64,000 nucleotides of DNA. Origin: Boesenbergia rotunda. Lineage: Eukaryota > Streptophyta > Magnoliopsida > Zingiberales > Zingiberaceae. Numbering within the stretch: the stretch's first letter is position 1; each line of letters starts with the position of its first letter. A program made the position numbers and the translations under genes. Location of the stretch: assembly GCA_024364735.1 (NCBI GenBank), contig JAGFNQ010007661.1, positions 216,948 to 280,947 on the forward strand, read 5' to 3'. Positions 1-12,400 of the stretch are shown piece after piece. Under the pieces are notes generated by a model that saw only the letters and a program-made list of their open reading frames with translations, searched no databases and was not told the origin of the DNA.

Positions 1-469
1 ACATCTCGAGGCGCTGCCCCTCTTTACAGTCATCGCTTCGTATGACCCTGCAGCGCATAATAGCGGGAGATCGCCGCACAGAGAATGGCGGAGTACGTGG
101 CGAGGCTACATTCGCTAGGTTATCTCGTCGCCATTAATAAATTCCATGCACTTTTAATGGGTCATGGACAACTATCATTGTGCTGCCTTGAAACTCACAA
201 GGATTTTGAACTAAGTCAAGAAATTGCCTGGGTCCAGGGATGAATGTTTTGATTCGTCGAACCCTGACAAGCCACCAGTGAAGTAGTAATGAATATATGA
301 GCCCACCACGACATAGCTTCTTCGTTACACCACTAGTCTAATCAATCAGTCACACTTCTTTCGATTAAACTTGAAGGGAGGCTTGTGATGGGGTTGAGCA
401 TCCCATAGTTGGCACGTGGAACGAAGAAGTTATATGTCAAAGTCCACCGAGTCTGAATGATTCTCTCAG

Positions 470-715
470 ACTTCCGAGACCTCCTCGGGAGGGTAGACTC
501 CCGAGACCATTCTAAAGCTGGAGTCTCCCGAGACCTCCTCGGGAAGGCTGGCTCCCGAGACCACCTCGGGAGGACAAGTCCCCGAGATCACTCCGGAAAG
601 AAAGACGCCCGAGATCACCTCGAGAGGATAGGTTCCCGAGATCACCTCGGGAAGATAGATGCCCGGGACCCTCCCGGGCCAAAGGACCCCGAGATCATCT
701 CGGGAGAGCGCAGCC
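470..715 (+). repeat. U3 array of CCCGAG/CTCGGG hairpins
   Basis: About nine imperfect units of roughly 25-30 bp. Each reads like CCCGAG-(4-6 nt)-CTCGGG, which can fold as a short stem with a tiny loop. Units differ between stems (CCCGAG, CCCGGG) and are separated by short variable spacers. Equivalent units are visible in the LTRs at 15999-16770, 30206-30909 and 61021-61724, so they are a standing feature of this LTR family rather than a local expansion. Confidence 0.75.
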
Positions 716-945
716 CGAAGATCATCTTATCGGATAGCCCAGCCTCAAGTAACCATCCCATTTTTCCTGATCTGCGGATAATAATCGCTGATAATCATGA
801 CCCGTAATATGCGACCATTAAGGTCTTAATTATCGCAACGATCTGGATTTAATTACTGCAGTGGTCGTTACAAGGGTTATTCAGTAACTGATAATTGAGG
901 GAACGTGGAGGAGAACGTGGGGACACGTGCGACCGCCACCTCAGG

Positions 946-953
946 TATATAAG
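946..953 (+). promoter_or_regulatory. LTR TATA box
   Basis: TATATAAG lies in the middle of the LTR, followed by a pyrimidine-rich stretch typical of R/U5. The equivalent site in the solo LTR at 15999-16770 is TATAAAAG near 16517. It sets the LTR orientation as plus, in agreement with the polypurine tract. Confidence 0.65.
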
Positions 954-1196
954 GTACTCCAACCCCACAGGTAAGAGGGTGACATTCATCTTACTCACAA
1001 TTCCTCTTTAGTTCTTTTCTTTTCCTATACTCAAGTGCTGACTTGAGTGTCGAAGTTGACTTCGTCGGAAAATCTCCGACACGTTCCCATTAACGCTCGT
1101 ATTGATCTCGCAGGGTGAGAGCTCCTTCCCTTTCGTCATCATTCTCGTGGGCTGGACTCTGGTGGCTGGCCGTCCGCGTCGATTCCTTTCGGAATA

Positions 1197-2082
1197 ACGA
1201 CGATTCCGACTGATTCACCGTTATCTCTTAATATCGTTTGATTCGAAACGATGATAAAAAATTATTAATAATATTTGATCGGGGACGACTCGTCGATCAT
1301 TGTCGATAAATATAAAATAGGCGGGAAAAAGGATCTTTTGGGACGGAGAGGATCCCGTCTGCCCCACGCGACAGTGTCTGCTTATGAAGGGGGACCACGT
1401 GGGTGGGCCACCATCCTCTCCTCTCACATTGACCGCCTCCCTCGATAGAGACGGGATGCTATCGTACACAAAGGTGGCACACTCAGTAACGCACGGTGTC
1501 GCATATAAGATGACGTGTACATATATACATATCTGTATTTTTAAAATTCTGCCATTGTGGATAAGCATGAATTGGCGGCCTTTCGTGGGATGGTTCCACT
1601 GCAATAATGTTAATTATATAAGTTCAATTCAATGGTCTCACACATGATTTTTTTCCTTTATTTTTTTTATTGTTTCCTACTTTCTCCCTGTCCGTAAATC
1701 ATATTCTTCCGAATCTAATCTTTCAAATGATATCATATTCCTCTATTTTATTTTAAAAAGAAGTAAAACTCGTCTTAATATACATTTTGATGCTAAGTAA
1801 ATTGTAATTTAAGTGCTATCAAATAAAAAAAAAGAAAAAGAAAAATGGTTCTTTATATTTCATTTACGTCCCCTTTAGTGAAAATTTTAGGGTAACTTCA
1901 TGCGTTAGGATCGATTACACATAAAGCATATCCTTTTCAATTCATCAAGCATGAAGGAGCCCTTTGCACTAGTCTTATTTGTCTCATTATTTATGGAGGT
2001 ATTCGTTCAATTATATGCGTGGAAATTAAGCACTCATCCCTTTTGGTCATCCTATCACTCAACGGTATCGAAAGAACTGAGA
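1197..2082. other. Intergenic, no gene recognised
   Basis: Moderately GC-rich to about 1600, then AT-rich with poly-T and poly-A runs. Open frames on both strands are short, overlap each other and show no recognisable domain. Nothing further is supported. Confidence 0.5.
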
Positions 2083-2087
2083 AGGTC

Positions 2088-3041
2088 TGATCCTGTCGCC
2101 GAGCGTAGTGGAGCCGCAACCGGAATGACGATGTAGGGATGAACGACGTGGATGCTGACGGGGCGTCTGTACGCAGAATGGCAGCGTCGTGGGATGTCTC
2201 CTCCGACCGAATGGAAGTGGATGTCACCTGGTGCAGGGCGACGACTGGAGGTGGACCTGCTGAGGAGATGACCGTTAGCAACCTAGCCGGGAGACGTCCG
2301 GCAAGCACTCGACGGTCAAGTCAGTACTCCGAGGAACAGTAGAAATAATGGAGCACTGGAAAAATGAGAGGCTTCGCGTGTGTATGTATGCGTACCTGAG
2401 AATGAGGAATGGAGTGGCTTATATAGCCGGGGAAAAGGACCAGGCATGACCTGTGTCAGGATCCTCTGACAGGGTCAGAAGATGTGGTATGGTGCTGTCG
2501 ATATGAGTATGGCCTGTGTCAGGATCTTCTGACAGGGTCAGAAGATATGGCATGGTTGTGTCGACTGTAACCATCTTTCTTTGTCGTAGACTATTTGTCT
2601 CATGTGAGGACAAAGACAGGTTTCGGTAAGGCGGCGCCTGTCAGAGAGTGTCCGTTCGTACGAGGGGTGACAGCCTGTTGCCTGCAGCTGGTGCAGGTAT
2701 ATGTTGTCGTTAGCCCAGGGTGATTCCGCGAGAGTGTCCGAGCGGACATCCGGACGGCTCGGCCAGATGGGTATCAGGCACAAGCATAAAGGACTGCCGG
2801 GCGGATGCACTCGGCTGATCGAGGCGTGCGAGCCTTACTAGGGTCGACCGGGTTTGACCGGCCGGATGAACCGCTACATTTATTCTAACCGGCGCCTTTA
2901 GTCCGACCGGCTGGCGAAGACCTTGGGCCCGGTTAGAATGTCAGTTGAGTCGGCTGCTCGTATAATGACGTGGACCCTGAAGCTGGTCAGGTCGTTCGCC
3001 ACGTTGGCTACCCGTATCGTGCAAAATATAGGGCAGGATCA
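2088..3041 (-). mobile_element. Solo LTR, family B copy 1 (target duplication AGGTC)
   Basis: A 954-bp LTR beginning TGATCCTGTCG and ending AGGATCA, flanked by exact 5-bp duplications AGGTC (2083-2087 and 3042-3046). No internal retroelement sequence is attached. A TATA box reads CTATATAAGCC on the minus strand near 2417, suggesting minus orientation; the LTR ends are palindromic, so only the TATA box decides this. Two direct repeats at about 2446-2555 each contain a GTCAG...CTGAC hairpin. Three further copies of the family lie at 24925, 42829 and 56843. Confidence 0.85.
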
Positions 3042-3046
3042 AGGTC

Positions 3047-3694
3047 ATTTCTCTATCTTTCTCGATGTAGGCCATTTTCATAAAGACTAAATAGACTTCT
3101 TTAGGGTCATGTCCCTCTCTTGGGAACAAAGCTCATGAAGAGCTACTACAAAGCAATTAAACCAAATAGTTTAACTAATAAATACCCTAAATTAATTCAC
3201 ATATTGATTCAAAAATATGTGAAGAATTCATTCTTTGTTCTTCTTTGGCATTTTCACGAACACTTGATGCCCAATCTAAGGATAAAAAGATACTAGCCGC
3301 TCGATCGGAGCACGTTTAAATCCAACCGCTAGAAAATGAACGACTGAGATTTAATCTACCCGCCTCAGTGGCGCAAGTGTCGCATTGACATGGAGCAGAA
3401 TCTATCCATCGCCCGCCGCCGATCGACACGCACATCGTCGACGCCGTCGCAGAACAGATGGCTCGACGGCGATGGTCGGCCGTCGATGCAAAGCGCAGGC
3501 AATGGGTTGAGGAAGAAGAAGGGGAGCAATTTATTACAGATCGTTTATCACAAGCTGTAGCGATCATCATGCCCGGTAAAGGGCAGGCCTCTGTTTCTTC
3601 TCCATCTTGCTCGAGTTTCTAGCTCCGCGATGAAGATGAACTGAGCTTAGTCGGTAATTCATGTTTTCTATAAACAGTATGAAATTAAGCATTG
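3047..3694. other. Intergenic, downstream of the PLATZ gene
   Basis: A GC-rich patch at 3360-3600 contains two overlapping open frames of about 55 codons with no recognised motif. They are not called as genes. The rest probably includes the 3' untranslated region of the PLATZ gene. Confidence 0.4.
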
Positions 3695-4661
3695 TCATTG
3701 AGTGCTAAAGGGGGCTCTTTGGGGGATGCCCTTCCTCCTCCGTGCGCCGGTGGCCGGCGGGCGAGAAGGGGTGGATCTCTGCGTCCTCGCGCTCCCACGG
3801 CTGGAGCTCGCGATCGAATCCTCGGATTCCGACACCGGCGCGGCGGCTTGCCGTCTGAGTGGTGAATTCATCTTGCTGGTGCCGGTGCTGGCGATCTGAA
3901 ACAAGCATTTCGTCGAACAGTTGGTGGGGGATGTGGAGGAGATAATTAGAGTTTGGAATTGGGGGAAGAGGAGGATGGGACCTTGCAGCCGAGGGAGCAG
4001 AAGCGGAAGGAGTCGAGGAGGCTCCGGTCGCAGACCTCGCAGGTTTTGCTGACGCCCTTGCCGGGCCTCGGCTGTGGGCGCTCGTTGAGGAACACGATCC
4101 GGGCGCTGTTGATGATGTAGGTCTGGACACCGGAGATGTCGAGCACCTTCTGGATCTCCGACACTCGGATCACGTCGTGGTACGACGACCGCCGTATCTG
4201 CAACACCATCATCGCCGTCTCAGGCGGCGGCGGCGGCGGCACACTAAATCGAAGCTCTACTAAACCAAAAAAGGAAGGAAGAAATGAGGGGGATCCCTCT
4301 CCGAACCTGGATCGTGTGGTGATCGCGGTGGCGGTGCGCGAGGCAGAGCGAGCAGAGGGCGCCGCCAGCGCAGTCGAGACAGTACATGTTGCACTCGCTC
4401 CGTTGCGCTTCGGCGTGGAGCTCGCATTGCGCGAAGAACCGGGTCGCCAGCAGCGGCCGCAGCCACGGCGGCCACAACCCTGCTCCTTCCTCCGACCATC
4501 CTCCTCCCTATTCCCAATCAAAAAACCATTTTTTCCCCCCACTTTGAATCCACACAAAAGAAGCTAAAAAAAAAAAGATCAATCTTCGGTAGAAACCTCA
4601 CCATGACTCGTTTGTTCTTCAGATTGAGCTCTTTCAGAGAGGATTCGTGGTCGATCACCAT
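3695..4661 (-). CDS. PLATZ-family zinc-binding transcription factor
   Basis: Plant AT-rich sequence- and zinc-binding (PLATZ) proteins are nuclear DNA-binding regulators found only in plants. I read four exons on the minus strand: 4602-4661, 4307-4507, 3982-4197 and 3695-3895, all with GT-AG borders and staying in frame for 225 residues, a normal family length. After a short N-terminus come the family signature WLRPLLATRFFAQC (about residues 34-47), the Cys/His-rich zinc-binding block with CDCAGG-like spacing (CNMYCLDC, then CSLCLAHRHRDHH), RRSSYHDVIRV, QTYIINSARIVFLN and CEVCDRSLLDSFRFCSLGCK. The C-terminus is a low-complexity Ser/Arg/Pro tail, as usual. The start is the first ATG of exon 1 and gives MVIDHESS. 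No disruption was seen. The target genes and the subfamily are not determinable from this sequence. Confidence 0.9.
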
Positions 4662-7187
4662 TTCCGATTCAGCAAAAGCTTCCTCCACTAATTCTCCTCC
4701 GATCGCAATGAAGTTCGCGAGAAAGGACTGGGAATCAAAAAGGCCTGAGCTTTGAGGAAGAAGAAGAGGAGGAAGGGGTTTGAAGTCTTTGGAGAGGACA
4801 GGGTTCCGCCATTTTTATCCCTCTCTAGCTTGTCTCTTCTCTGTTGTTTAAATAATTAATTACAGTTGTTTATTGCTAATGCATGTCAATTTACTCTTTA
4901 GTTTCCTTTTTTACATGTTGATGGAAATTAGTGGATATAAACTATTATGATAATCTTTTTTACTAACAATAATTGTGTTGGTGCACATCAATTCTATAGG
5001 AAAAGGTGAAATAAGTTATTTTGACGGTCCTTCCATTTCACAACGGTCTACACTATTAGGAAAAATAACTTAGAAAATTGAAATTAATCATGAGATAATT
5101 CTCAAATTTTATCCGAATTCGATCCTTATTTAATTCTGTAAATCTGGATTATGATAACCAATTCGGCTATGTCTGAAGGATATATTAGTGCACATCGAAC
5201 TTATAGCATGAGAAATTATGAGTGTGTTTTTCTTTATAATCTAGGTATTTGAAGTTTTGCTCAAATTAATCCAGGTGGCAAAAGACGATTCGCTCGCTCC
5301 AGCGTCTCCGTCAACCCGTCTTAGGATTAACATGATGAGGTAAATCACAAGGGCTACTAGCCTGAATGCTATGGCTAGTGTGTGAGAAGGACAGACATAT
5401 TGACTTTATCAGATTTTGATCCCAAATCTCATAGTGGTAACACCCACAAATTAACCATCAGTCCATCTATAGGATCAAATTAATCCTGATCTTAGAGATG
5501 GGTGCGGACCAACCACTAGGTATATAGTGGTATATGAACTTCAGGTCTAATTAATTTTAGAGATAGGAGGCTCAACCAAAAAAACACAAATAATTTCTCA
5601 TTCAAATGTCAACATTTTATATTCTTTTTATTCATCAAATAAAAATATCCTACAATTCACCATTGTTAAGTCAATGCGAGTCTTTGACCCTTACCATCTT
5701 GCGGTAAATTTGCATTGACTTCTTTATCTCAGGACTCAGATAGACTAGTGAAGGATGATTAGATCTCAATATCAAAACTTCAACTATTGTCTTTGGATAT
5801 GAAAGCTTTTTGAACTTTCTTTTCCATTAGATTTAGATTTATGTGCTTCATATCACAAAATCCATCGATTTCGTTATAATTTAATTATTAAGTATATGAA
5901 AGTGGAGTTATTGCACAATGTTGTTTTAGACCTTGGACCACCTTTCTTATTTTGCTATACTTTATCCTTAATAATTAATTTTATAAGTATTATTAATTCA
6001 CCTTCACTAATAATAAAAAGGCTAACAAGATATATTCTCCCGATCTCTACTCTTATTATTATTACTTATGAGACAAGTAAATCAACAATGACACTCATAA
6101 TTTAAAGAAATAATCAACATTTAAAGCATGAAACATAATTTTCTTTTAAAGATAACAACATATGTGGACATCCAATTACACACGCGAGCCACAATTATTA
6201 AAATCAAACTTTGTTGTTTTCTAATCCAATCAACTAGAATCAAAAGACAACATATCCATCCATTCATCTAACTATCTTTCTAAACCTAACTCGACCACCA
6301 CCATGAAAAGGACAAAATGGAAGCATTAGATCCATCGCCATGGGCTTTTAATAAAGTAATAGGATCATTTGTTTTAGGAAAAGAAAAGAAAAGAAAAGAA
6401 AAATTTATTCAAGCGATGGATGATCATGCAATGATGCAAGTATAGTTACAACCACTGAGTAATACCACATTAGGTTGGTGTAAGTGGTCAGGGAAGTCTG
6501 CTTCAATCTAATCTCTGAAGTTGTTGGTCTAATGTAGTCATGTGTGCAATATTTTATGGATTTTTTTTGATAAAAAAGGGAGAAATGTTTTATTAAAATA
6601 ATATTAATAACATAGCTATAATATGTATTTTTTTAATCAGAAAAAACTCCTTGTTAGTTAAGGCATGTTATATTTTAGAAAAATGCTTCCCAAAAAAAAA
6701 AAATCAACTTCATTATTAGGAGATGCAAAGGATCAGTTTACAGTACAAGTCATGTAATATTATATCATTAGCTAGTTGTACTGGGTGTCATTATTGTTAA
6801 TAATATAAAGGTTATACAGTACTTACTCAATAATTAGTTGTTTTGGGTATCAGTGTGGTGAATAACTAGATTATATTACCTAAACTTAAGTTGCTCATGT
6901 TCCTTGCTGTCATAAGCTATCAGGAGCCTGGAACAAGAGGAGATCGAACTGACCGACCTAATTTGCGTTATGAATAATTTAGGGAAGTTTGGAGCTGGCA
7001 CCAGTATTACGTCATATTGTGATGGCCAACCATCATCAGCCAAGAGGCTTGTGCTTGAAGAAAAGAATACAAGATTGCAGGAATACCAGTAAGAAGTTTG
7101 TTATCTGATTTGGTAATAATAAAATAAAATAAAATTTATTTAAATATGGATGAAGATATAGTAAATTCATACCCCAATTAATAGGAT
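4662..7187. other. Intergenic, AT-rich
   Basis: The first 150 bp is the upstream region of the minus-strand PLATZ gene. The rest is AT-rich spacer with poly-A and poly-T runs, a purine-rich AAAAG repeat near 6380 and the dispersed repeat at 5268-5480. A weakly coding-like patch near 6920-7090 has no recognised motif. No gene is called. Confidence 0.5.
5268..5480 (+). repeat. Dispersed repeat shared with 26628-26815
   Basis: Diverged but clearly related to 26628-26815. Shared words include GGTGGCAAA, GGCTACTAGC, TTGACTTT and CAGATTTTGATC-like blocks in the same order and orientation. The parent element is not recognised. Confidence 0.55.
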
Positions 7188-7190
7188 TAA

Positions 7191-7863
7191 GGGAGTATTT
7201 GGGAGAGCTTCTGCTAGCTGCTTTTTAGATTCTAGCTATATAAAAGCACTTTTGAGTGTTTGTGAATACCAGATTCTGCTTTAACTTCTATAACTTTTAA
7301 CCAAAAGCTGGAAGCAAGAATTTGATGCTTTTTTCTGCTTCTGCTTTTTTGCTTATAGTCTAGAATTAAAAGTAGACATTTATACTCTTAATAATTTATC
7401 ATTTTACATAATTGTCACCATAGTTTTAAATAAAATTTTATATTTTCATATAATTTATATATTCATAATTTTTTAATAAATTTTTATAAATTTATATAAA
7501 TTTTGTCATTTTTTTATATTTATATTTTTATTAATTATATATTTTTTAAACATATATATTATTAAAAAAATTAATTTTGATATAATATTCAAAATATAAT
7601 AATAAATATATAAAACATTATTGATGGTGTATATTACTATATTTAGATAATTTAAAAAAATAATTTATATAGTTTAAGGATATTGTTGTCATTTAATTAA
7701 AAATTAAGCTTGGAAGCAATTATTCACCAAACACTCAAACTTTACCTTGTATCAGCTTCTAGCTTCTATTTCCAAATATTCCATGCTTTAGCTTCTCACT
7801 GACTTCAAGATAATCTCTACAAGAATCATTTTTTAAGAAGTAAAAGTTCTCCCAAACACTCCC
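7191..7863. mobile_element. Tourist/PIF-Harbinger-like MITE (TSD TAA)
   Basis: Inverted ends GGGAGTATTTGGGAGAGCTT and its near-complement at 7844-7863 enclose an AT-rich core without coding capacity. A TAA duplication is seen on both sides (7188-7190 and 7864-7866), the usual target of PIF/Harbinger elements. At 673 bp it is long for a MITE. The core also holds paired GCTTCTGCTTC-like and GAAGC-rich sequences near both ends. Confidence 0.75.
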
Positions 7864-7866
7864 TAA

Positions 7867-8446
7867 ATTTAATTATTATTGTTGTTGTTTAGGTTAATAT
7901 AAGCAAAGCAGCTTGTGTTGTTGGGTATGGCCAAATACCTACATTGTATGGCTCCTGATGTACCAGTTTGGAATAGTCTCTTTGTTAGACACCTTGTATT
8001 GCAAGTCTATTGGAAAATCTGGACGAGTTATTTGTTCATCATATATTCGATAATTCGACTTCTTTTTCAAAATATCTTGAGTATCCACTTTCTTCCCAAA
8101 CAAGACAACAACATTCTTGAAACATTGTACAAGTACTTGAAACAAACCTACAACTTCAGGATTCTGTTTTGCCAAGTTCACAAGTACAAAGAAAAGAAAA
8201 GAAAACTTTCAGGGATCTCTAGATACATAGTTTTGATCAAGGCAGGCCTGCTATATGTTAAGCAGCTCCGAATACATAAAGCAGGGGATTTGAGAAACTA
8301 TCCAAGTTTATTTATACAACTCTGACAAGAAAAAAAATGCGAGGATAAGGAAGAAAATTTGAGGCTTTTGATGACTGCAGTGATTTGTACTATGATCATC
8401 GCGAAATGGCTAACTGTTGGACTTTGTATGTTCAATGTGTGTTAGC
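7867..8446. other. Intergenic, downstream of the ARF-GAP gene
   Basis: An open frame of 136 codons at 7915-8325 on the plus strand, and an overlapping one on the minus strand, show no recognised domain and have AT-driven composition. I do not call either. The part near 8400-8446 is probably the 3' untranslated region of the ARF-GAP gene. Confidence 0.4.
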
Positions 8447-11400
8447 TCAAAGCATCCTGTTCTGGATGTCATTGATGAAACCCGAAGCTAGAGATGTCAG
8501 CTTCCTTCCTGTCTCACCAGCAATGCTCTTGATCGAGGTTATATCTTGTGATGCCTAGCAAAGCAAAGTGTATTAAAAAAAAAAAAAAAGCTTATTGGGT
8601 CAAAACGCATCTATGAAAAATTTGACAATATACTGTCGAAATTTTTAGTTTGATACTATTTAAATAATAAAAATAATAACCATAAGGAAAATAATTTATA
8701 GGATTGTAGAACTATAACGAGGCAACATGAAACTTGATGGTTCTTTGCAAGTTATATGCTGCTACCCAATCAACTTATCATACTCTTTAACTTTATTTTT
8801 AAAAAATACCTGGAATGAGATTCTGTTAATGAGATCAGAAGCAGCCATGTCAATTGTAGAATCATTTCCACGACCAAACAGATCGGCACTAGAAATGGAC
8901 GTCGATCCCTACACAAAGAAAGCATATAAACTAATGAGAAGGCTTGTAAGTTTAATACCTAAAACTGACCATATAAAGTACGAGGTTCCAGGCAAAATAA
9001 GTAAAAAGATTAGTTTTTTAAGATGCGCAAGGGAAACACACTACCAAGATCTCAGTGTTAGTTATTTGCAAACCAGCATACATTAAAAGGAGGATCTCTA
9101 AATCACATTGTTTTTCAGTCCATTAATATACAATATGCAGAGATTACTATCAAAGGAATCTTGATTCCGAACAATCTCAGAAATATTATAGAATACAGTT
9201 CTGTGTCGAAACACTAACAAGGAATCGAGTATAAATGATAAACGACAACTTTTGTGAACAACCATTATATCTTAAAGGGATTTGGCATTTTCAATTTTAT
9301 GCCAACTACATAACAAGTGCAAGCTCTGTCAATTTTATGATCCACTTCGCATAACTTATGATACGCTTAGCAATCACATTTTGAAATGATGAAGTGGCAT
9401 ACCGAGAATTTGTCCAGGGATATTTGAGCCTCATTGTTTGCTTTGTTTTGATCACCAAAGAATTGGGCTGATGATATTGATTTTGCATTTGAGAATTTCT
9501 GCCTTGCCGCATCACTTTCTTCAATCTGATCAGCATGATAATAAAAGCAAGCTTCATATAAGATATTGAGTGAATATAAACACATTTAACTAGAAATTTA
9601 GAAAAATGGTGAATATTCTATATTTGATTTCCAATGGCCAATCACTTTAAAGAATTTATATATCACCTGTTCCGACTCCTCATTCCATATTATAAACAAG
9701 CATATTCATTGTCTGAAGTTTAACAAACTTGCTTACTTTCAAATTAAGAACTAAGCAATAGTTACTTTGGTCTACAAATCACTTTGGTCTACAAATGCAG
9801 TTCTGAATCTATCAAGCATATAGTTACTTTGTCTAGAATATCAAAGTTGCTAGCTAGACAAGATTGCATGGATTCAATTCAACCAATGCAGGTGGGTAAA
9901 ACCATACTGAAACAGTGGCACCTGTACTTTTGATGATGAGGAAGATTTCTTCTGAAATCCACCGTCCATTCCAAAATCTTCAAAGAAACTAGAAGATTTT
10001 GGTGGAACAACATGATTGAGAACCTGAGCACCACTAGAATTGCTCTCGGCAGAAAGTGTGTTCTCAATATATTCGAACCGAGAGGGAAATGGTTGACCAC
10101 TCGTTGTCCTCGAATTAGTAGAGACTAGTGCAGAAACAGGTGCAGGTTCTTCAGGCTTTTGATCATAAAGGTTTTCATTTGGCTGCAATCAACAGATCAC
10201 AACAGTTAGGCTGCAATCATTAAGCCCCCAAAACATGTTCCAATGAAAATTGAATCTTGATGCAGCATGTTCCAATTAAAGTTGAATCTTGACATAATGT
10301 AAAAGATAAAATTTTCAACAATTTTTTATAAGAAAAAAAAACAAGTGATGGGATAAGAAAAATATTAATGCAAGAATGAAGAAAGTCAGATATTAATGCA
10401 AGAATGAAGAAAGTCAGGATCAACAATCATGGCAAAGTGGAGCTTGGAGAAGTTATTAATCAACCAAAGGGTTGAGGTTAGTGTTTACCTTCGTTGTAAG
10501 CTTCCGTACACCAAGACCTCCAGTCTTGGTTCCGGTCTTCTTTGCACCAAAGGGCTTCTTGGAAGAACCAATAACAGAAGAACGGATAGGAGCTTTAGGA
10601 GAACGAGGAATTTCAGATTCAATTGTCTGATCTGTAACCTCCTTCGGTGAATCTACAAGCTTGAGTTCAGGGAGTTCATTCAATGCGTTGGGTGGCTGAG
10701 ATGCTGCAACAGGTGAAGATGGCAAACTAATATCCTCTGCAGAGTTCTTCACAACCTCTTTGGAAAGCAATTGCCGGTACAATTCAGCTGCTCTTGATGT
10801 ATATTTGGCTTCAATCTTGCCATCATCTGTCCAGCCATGCTGATTAAAGAAAATTTGGGCACGGTTGTTGCCTCCAAAAGTCATCGTCTTTAGTTGATCA
10901 GGAGTCCAAGAGTCCAAATTTGTAGATCTAGACATGACCAAAAGAAGTTCTGTATAAGATTCATGGATTCCTATTTGGAGCAATACACTTAACACAACTT
11001 TAAAGACATTGTAACATATTTCATCCATACCGAATGGATGTGAAAGTATCTATATCATGATGCCCCAAAAAATTCAGGCAGAAAATACAAGAGAACAAGG
11101 GCAAGTTCTGAGGTCCTTGTAGCATACAAACATATTTCATATTGTAATAAAAACAAGATTTAAAGTATTACACGTCAAAATAACCAAAGGAGAGTAAATT
11201 AAATGAATTAGGAAAAAAAACGTCCAGATGCTGGACAGTGGCTATGGTGGATTTTAGAAAGAAAAAGACAAATATTTAGTAACATCAATGTGACACATTA
11301 TCATCCAACCCTAATTTTACTGTCGGCCCCAATATTAGATTGCTTCTTGTCAGTCTCAATACAACTTGATTGATCTGTATCAGACAAAGTTTGACAATGT

Positions 11401-12400
11401 TGTTGTATGATCATCGTTTGTTTTTTTACAATCTTTGGCTAGAGTGAAAACTTTATAAGACCACAATGACATATTACATTTTACAAATCACCATTCAACA
11501 ATTGGAAAACAATGTGTATATAACAAATATAAGAATGATAAGATATATATATATATATATATATAATACTGTGAGAGAGCAACTATGTGTAGTTTCAACG
11601 AATGGAAAAATAATAATAAATTGAACATCTTCAATGACGATTCTATAGCTAGATTAGCTATATCAGTTAGAGTTGAAGGTGAAATGGATAAAGAGAGGCC
11701 AAAGAAAATTGTACTTGACATAATAAAAAATGATTTAAAAGGTCTAACATTTGCTAATAATAGGCTCAGAGTTCAATGGAGGAGATCAGATCTATGGCAT
11801 CCCCCAAATAACCCCATGGTTTGATTACCGCGTTGGGTGTTGATGAATAATCTTGAAAGTAAATTAGAGTAAAGAACATTGTCAGAAAACGAAGCTTTTA
11901 TAGAATCAACCATTTCTAAAATATGTTCTCGGAATACATGACTGATCCTAAACAAAGCTAATCCAGCACCATTTTCAAATTCCAATGGCGTAAAGCCAAC
12001 AGATCAAACCTGTTTATTCGCAAGCAAAATCCAACAAAAAAATTCGTCAAATACCTCACGAAGCTGATGTGCACGCCGAGGCTGCGGTGAACGGCGGAGC
12101 AATCGAGGCAGAGAAAGATTCCGAAAGTCACCGACGCCCACGTCGGGTTCTTGGCATTGCAATCAAAGCAAATCTGGCGGAGCAAATAGATCCACGGATC
12201 AGAGACGACGGGATCTGGACACTTAGGTAGAGATCGCAGCGGATCCGACCGGTTTCCGACCAGGATCGCGACGGAGCCGAAACGAAACAACGTAATCGAA
12301 TCCATGGCAACGAGAGAAGAGATCGGCGTACCTTGTTCTCGGACTTCGATTTGAGTTTCCTGAACACGGCGTTCCTGTCGGCGAATGCATCGGAAGCCAT
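8447..12400 (-). CDS. ADP-ribosylation factor GTPase-activating protein, AGD8/9/10 type
   Basis: ARF-GAPs stimulate GTP hydrolysis on ARF GTPases and act in COPI vesicle coat cycling at the Golgi. Seven minus-strand exons with GT-AG borders join in frame to 405 residues, close to the usual size of the AGD8-10 (ArfGAP2/3-like) group: 12332-12400, 12055-12173, 10489-10927, 9922-10182, 9403-9525, 8810-8908, 8447-8554. Exon 1 encodes MASDAFADRNAVFRKLKSKS. Exon 2 carries the zinc finger C-x2-C-x16-C-x2-C (CFDC...CLDC) followed by AVHRSLGVHISFVRS, which holds the conserved GAP arginine. The C-terminal half has the repeated serine-rich motifs (ISSAQFFG, ISSADLFG) and the tail ending LASGFINDIQNRML-like that are seen in ArfGAP2/3 homologues. 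No frameshift was seen. Intron 2 is long (1127 nt) and contains an AT microsatellite. Which of the three paralogues it matches best cannot be told without alignment. Confidence 0.9.
11543..11566. repeat. (AT)n microsatellite in intron 2 of the ARF-GAP gene
   Basis: About eleven uninterrupted AT dinucleotides. Likely length-polymorphic; no function inferred. Confidence 0.8.

Larger units (their letters stand above)
1..1196 (+). mobile_element. 3' end of a Tat-lineage Ty3/Gypsy element (family A, copy 1), cut by the window edge
   Basis: Bases 1-385 are the reverse complement of the leader seen at 30910-31295 in the copy at 30.2 kb, including the polypurine tract (AAACTTGAAGGGAGG) just before the LTR. 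The element is therefore read on the plus strand, ends with its 3' LTR at 386-1196, and its antisense ORF would lie off the left edge. No coding region remains inside the window. The family assignment rests on homology to the copies at 30.2 and 61 kb. Confidence 0.8.
386..1196 (+). repeat. 3' LTR, family A
   Basis: Starts TGATGGGGTTGAG directly after the polypurine tract and ends near GGAATA, a decayed form of the family end GGAACA. The closest relative in the window is the solo LTR at 15999-16770, and the LTR at 61021-61724 is the same family in the other orientation. It has a U3 hairpin array at 470-715 and a TATA box at 946-953. The exact 3' boundary is uncertain by a few bases because the terminal CA has mutated. 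Confidence 0.8.

Noticed and set aside
457..807. A 116-codon frame with repeated SRDHLG-like units
   Set aside because: It reads through the U3 hairpin array of the LTR, so the repeat is DNA structure rather than protein.
3390..3560. Two overlapping small open frames of about 55 codons
   Set aside because: Different frames are equally open, there is no motif, and the region lies just downstream of the PLATZ gene.
7915..8325. A 136-codon frame between the MITE and the ARF-GAP gene
   Set aside because: AT-driven, hydrophobic and basic composition without any domain, and an equally open frame on the other strand.
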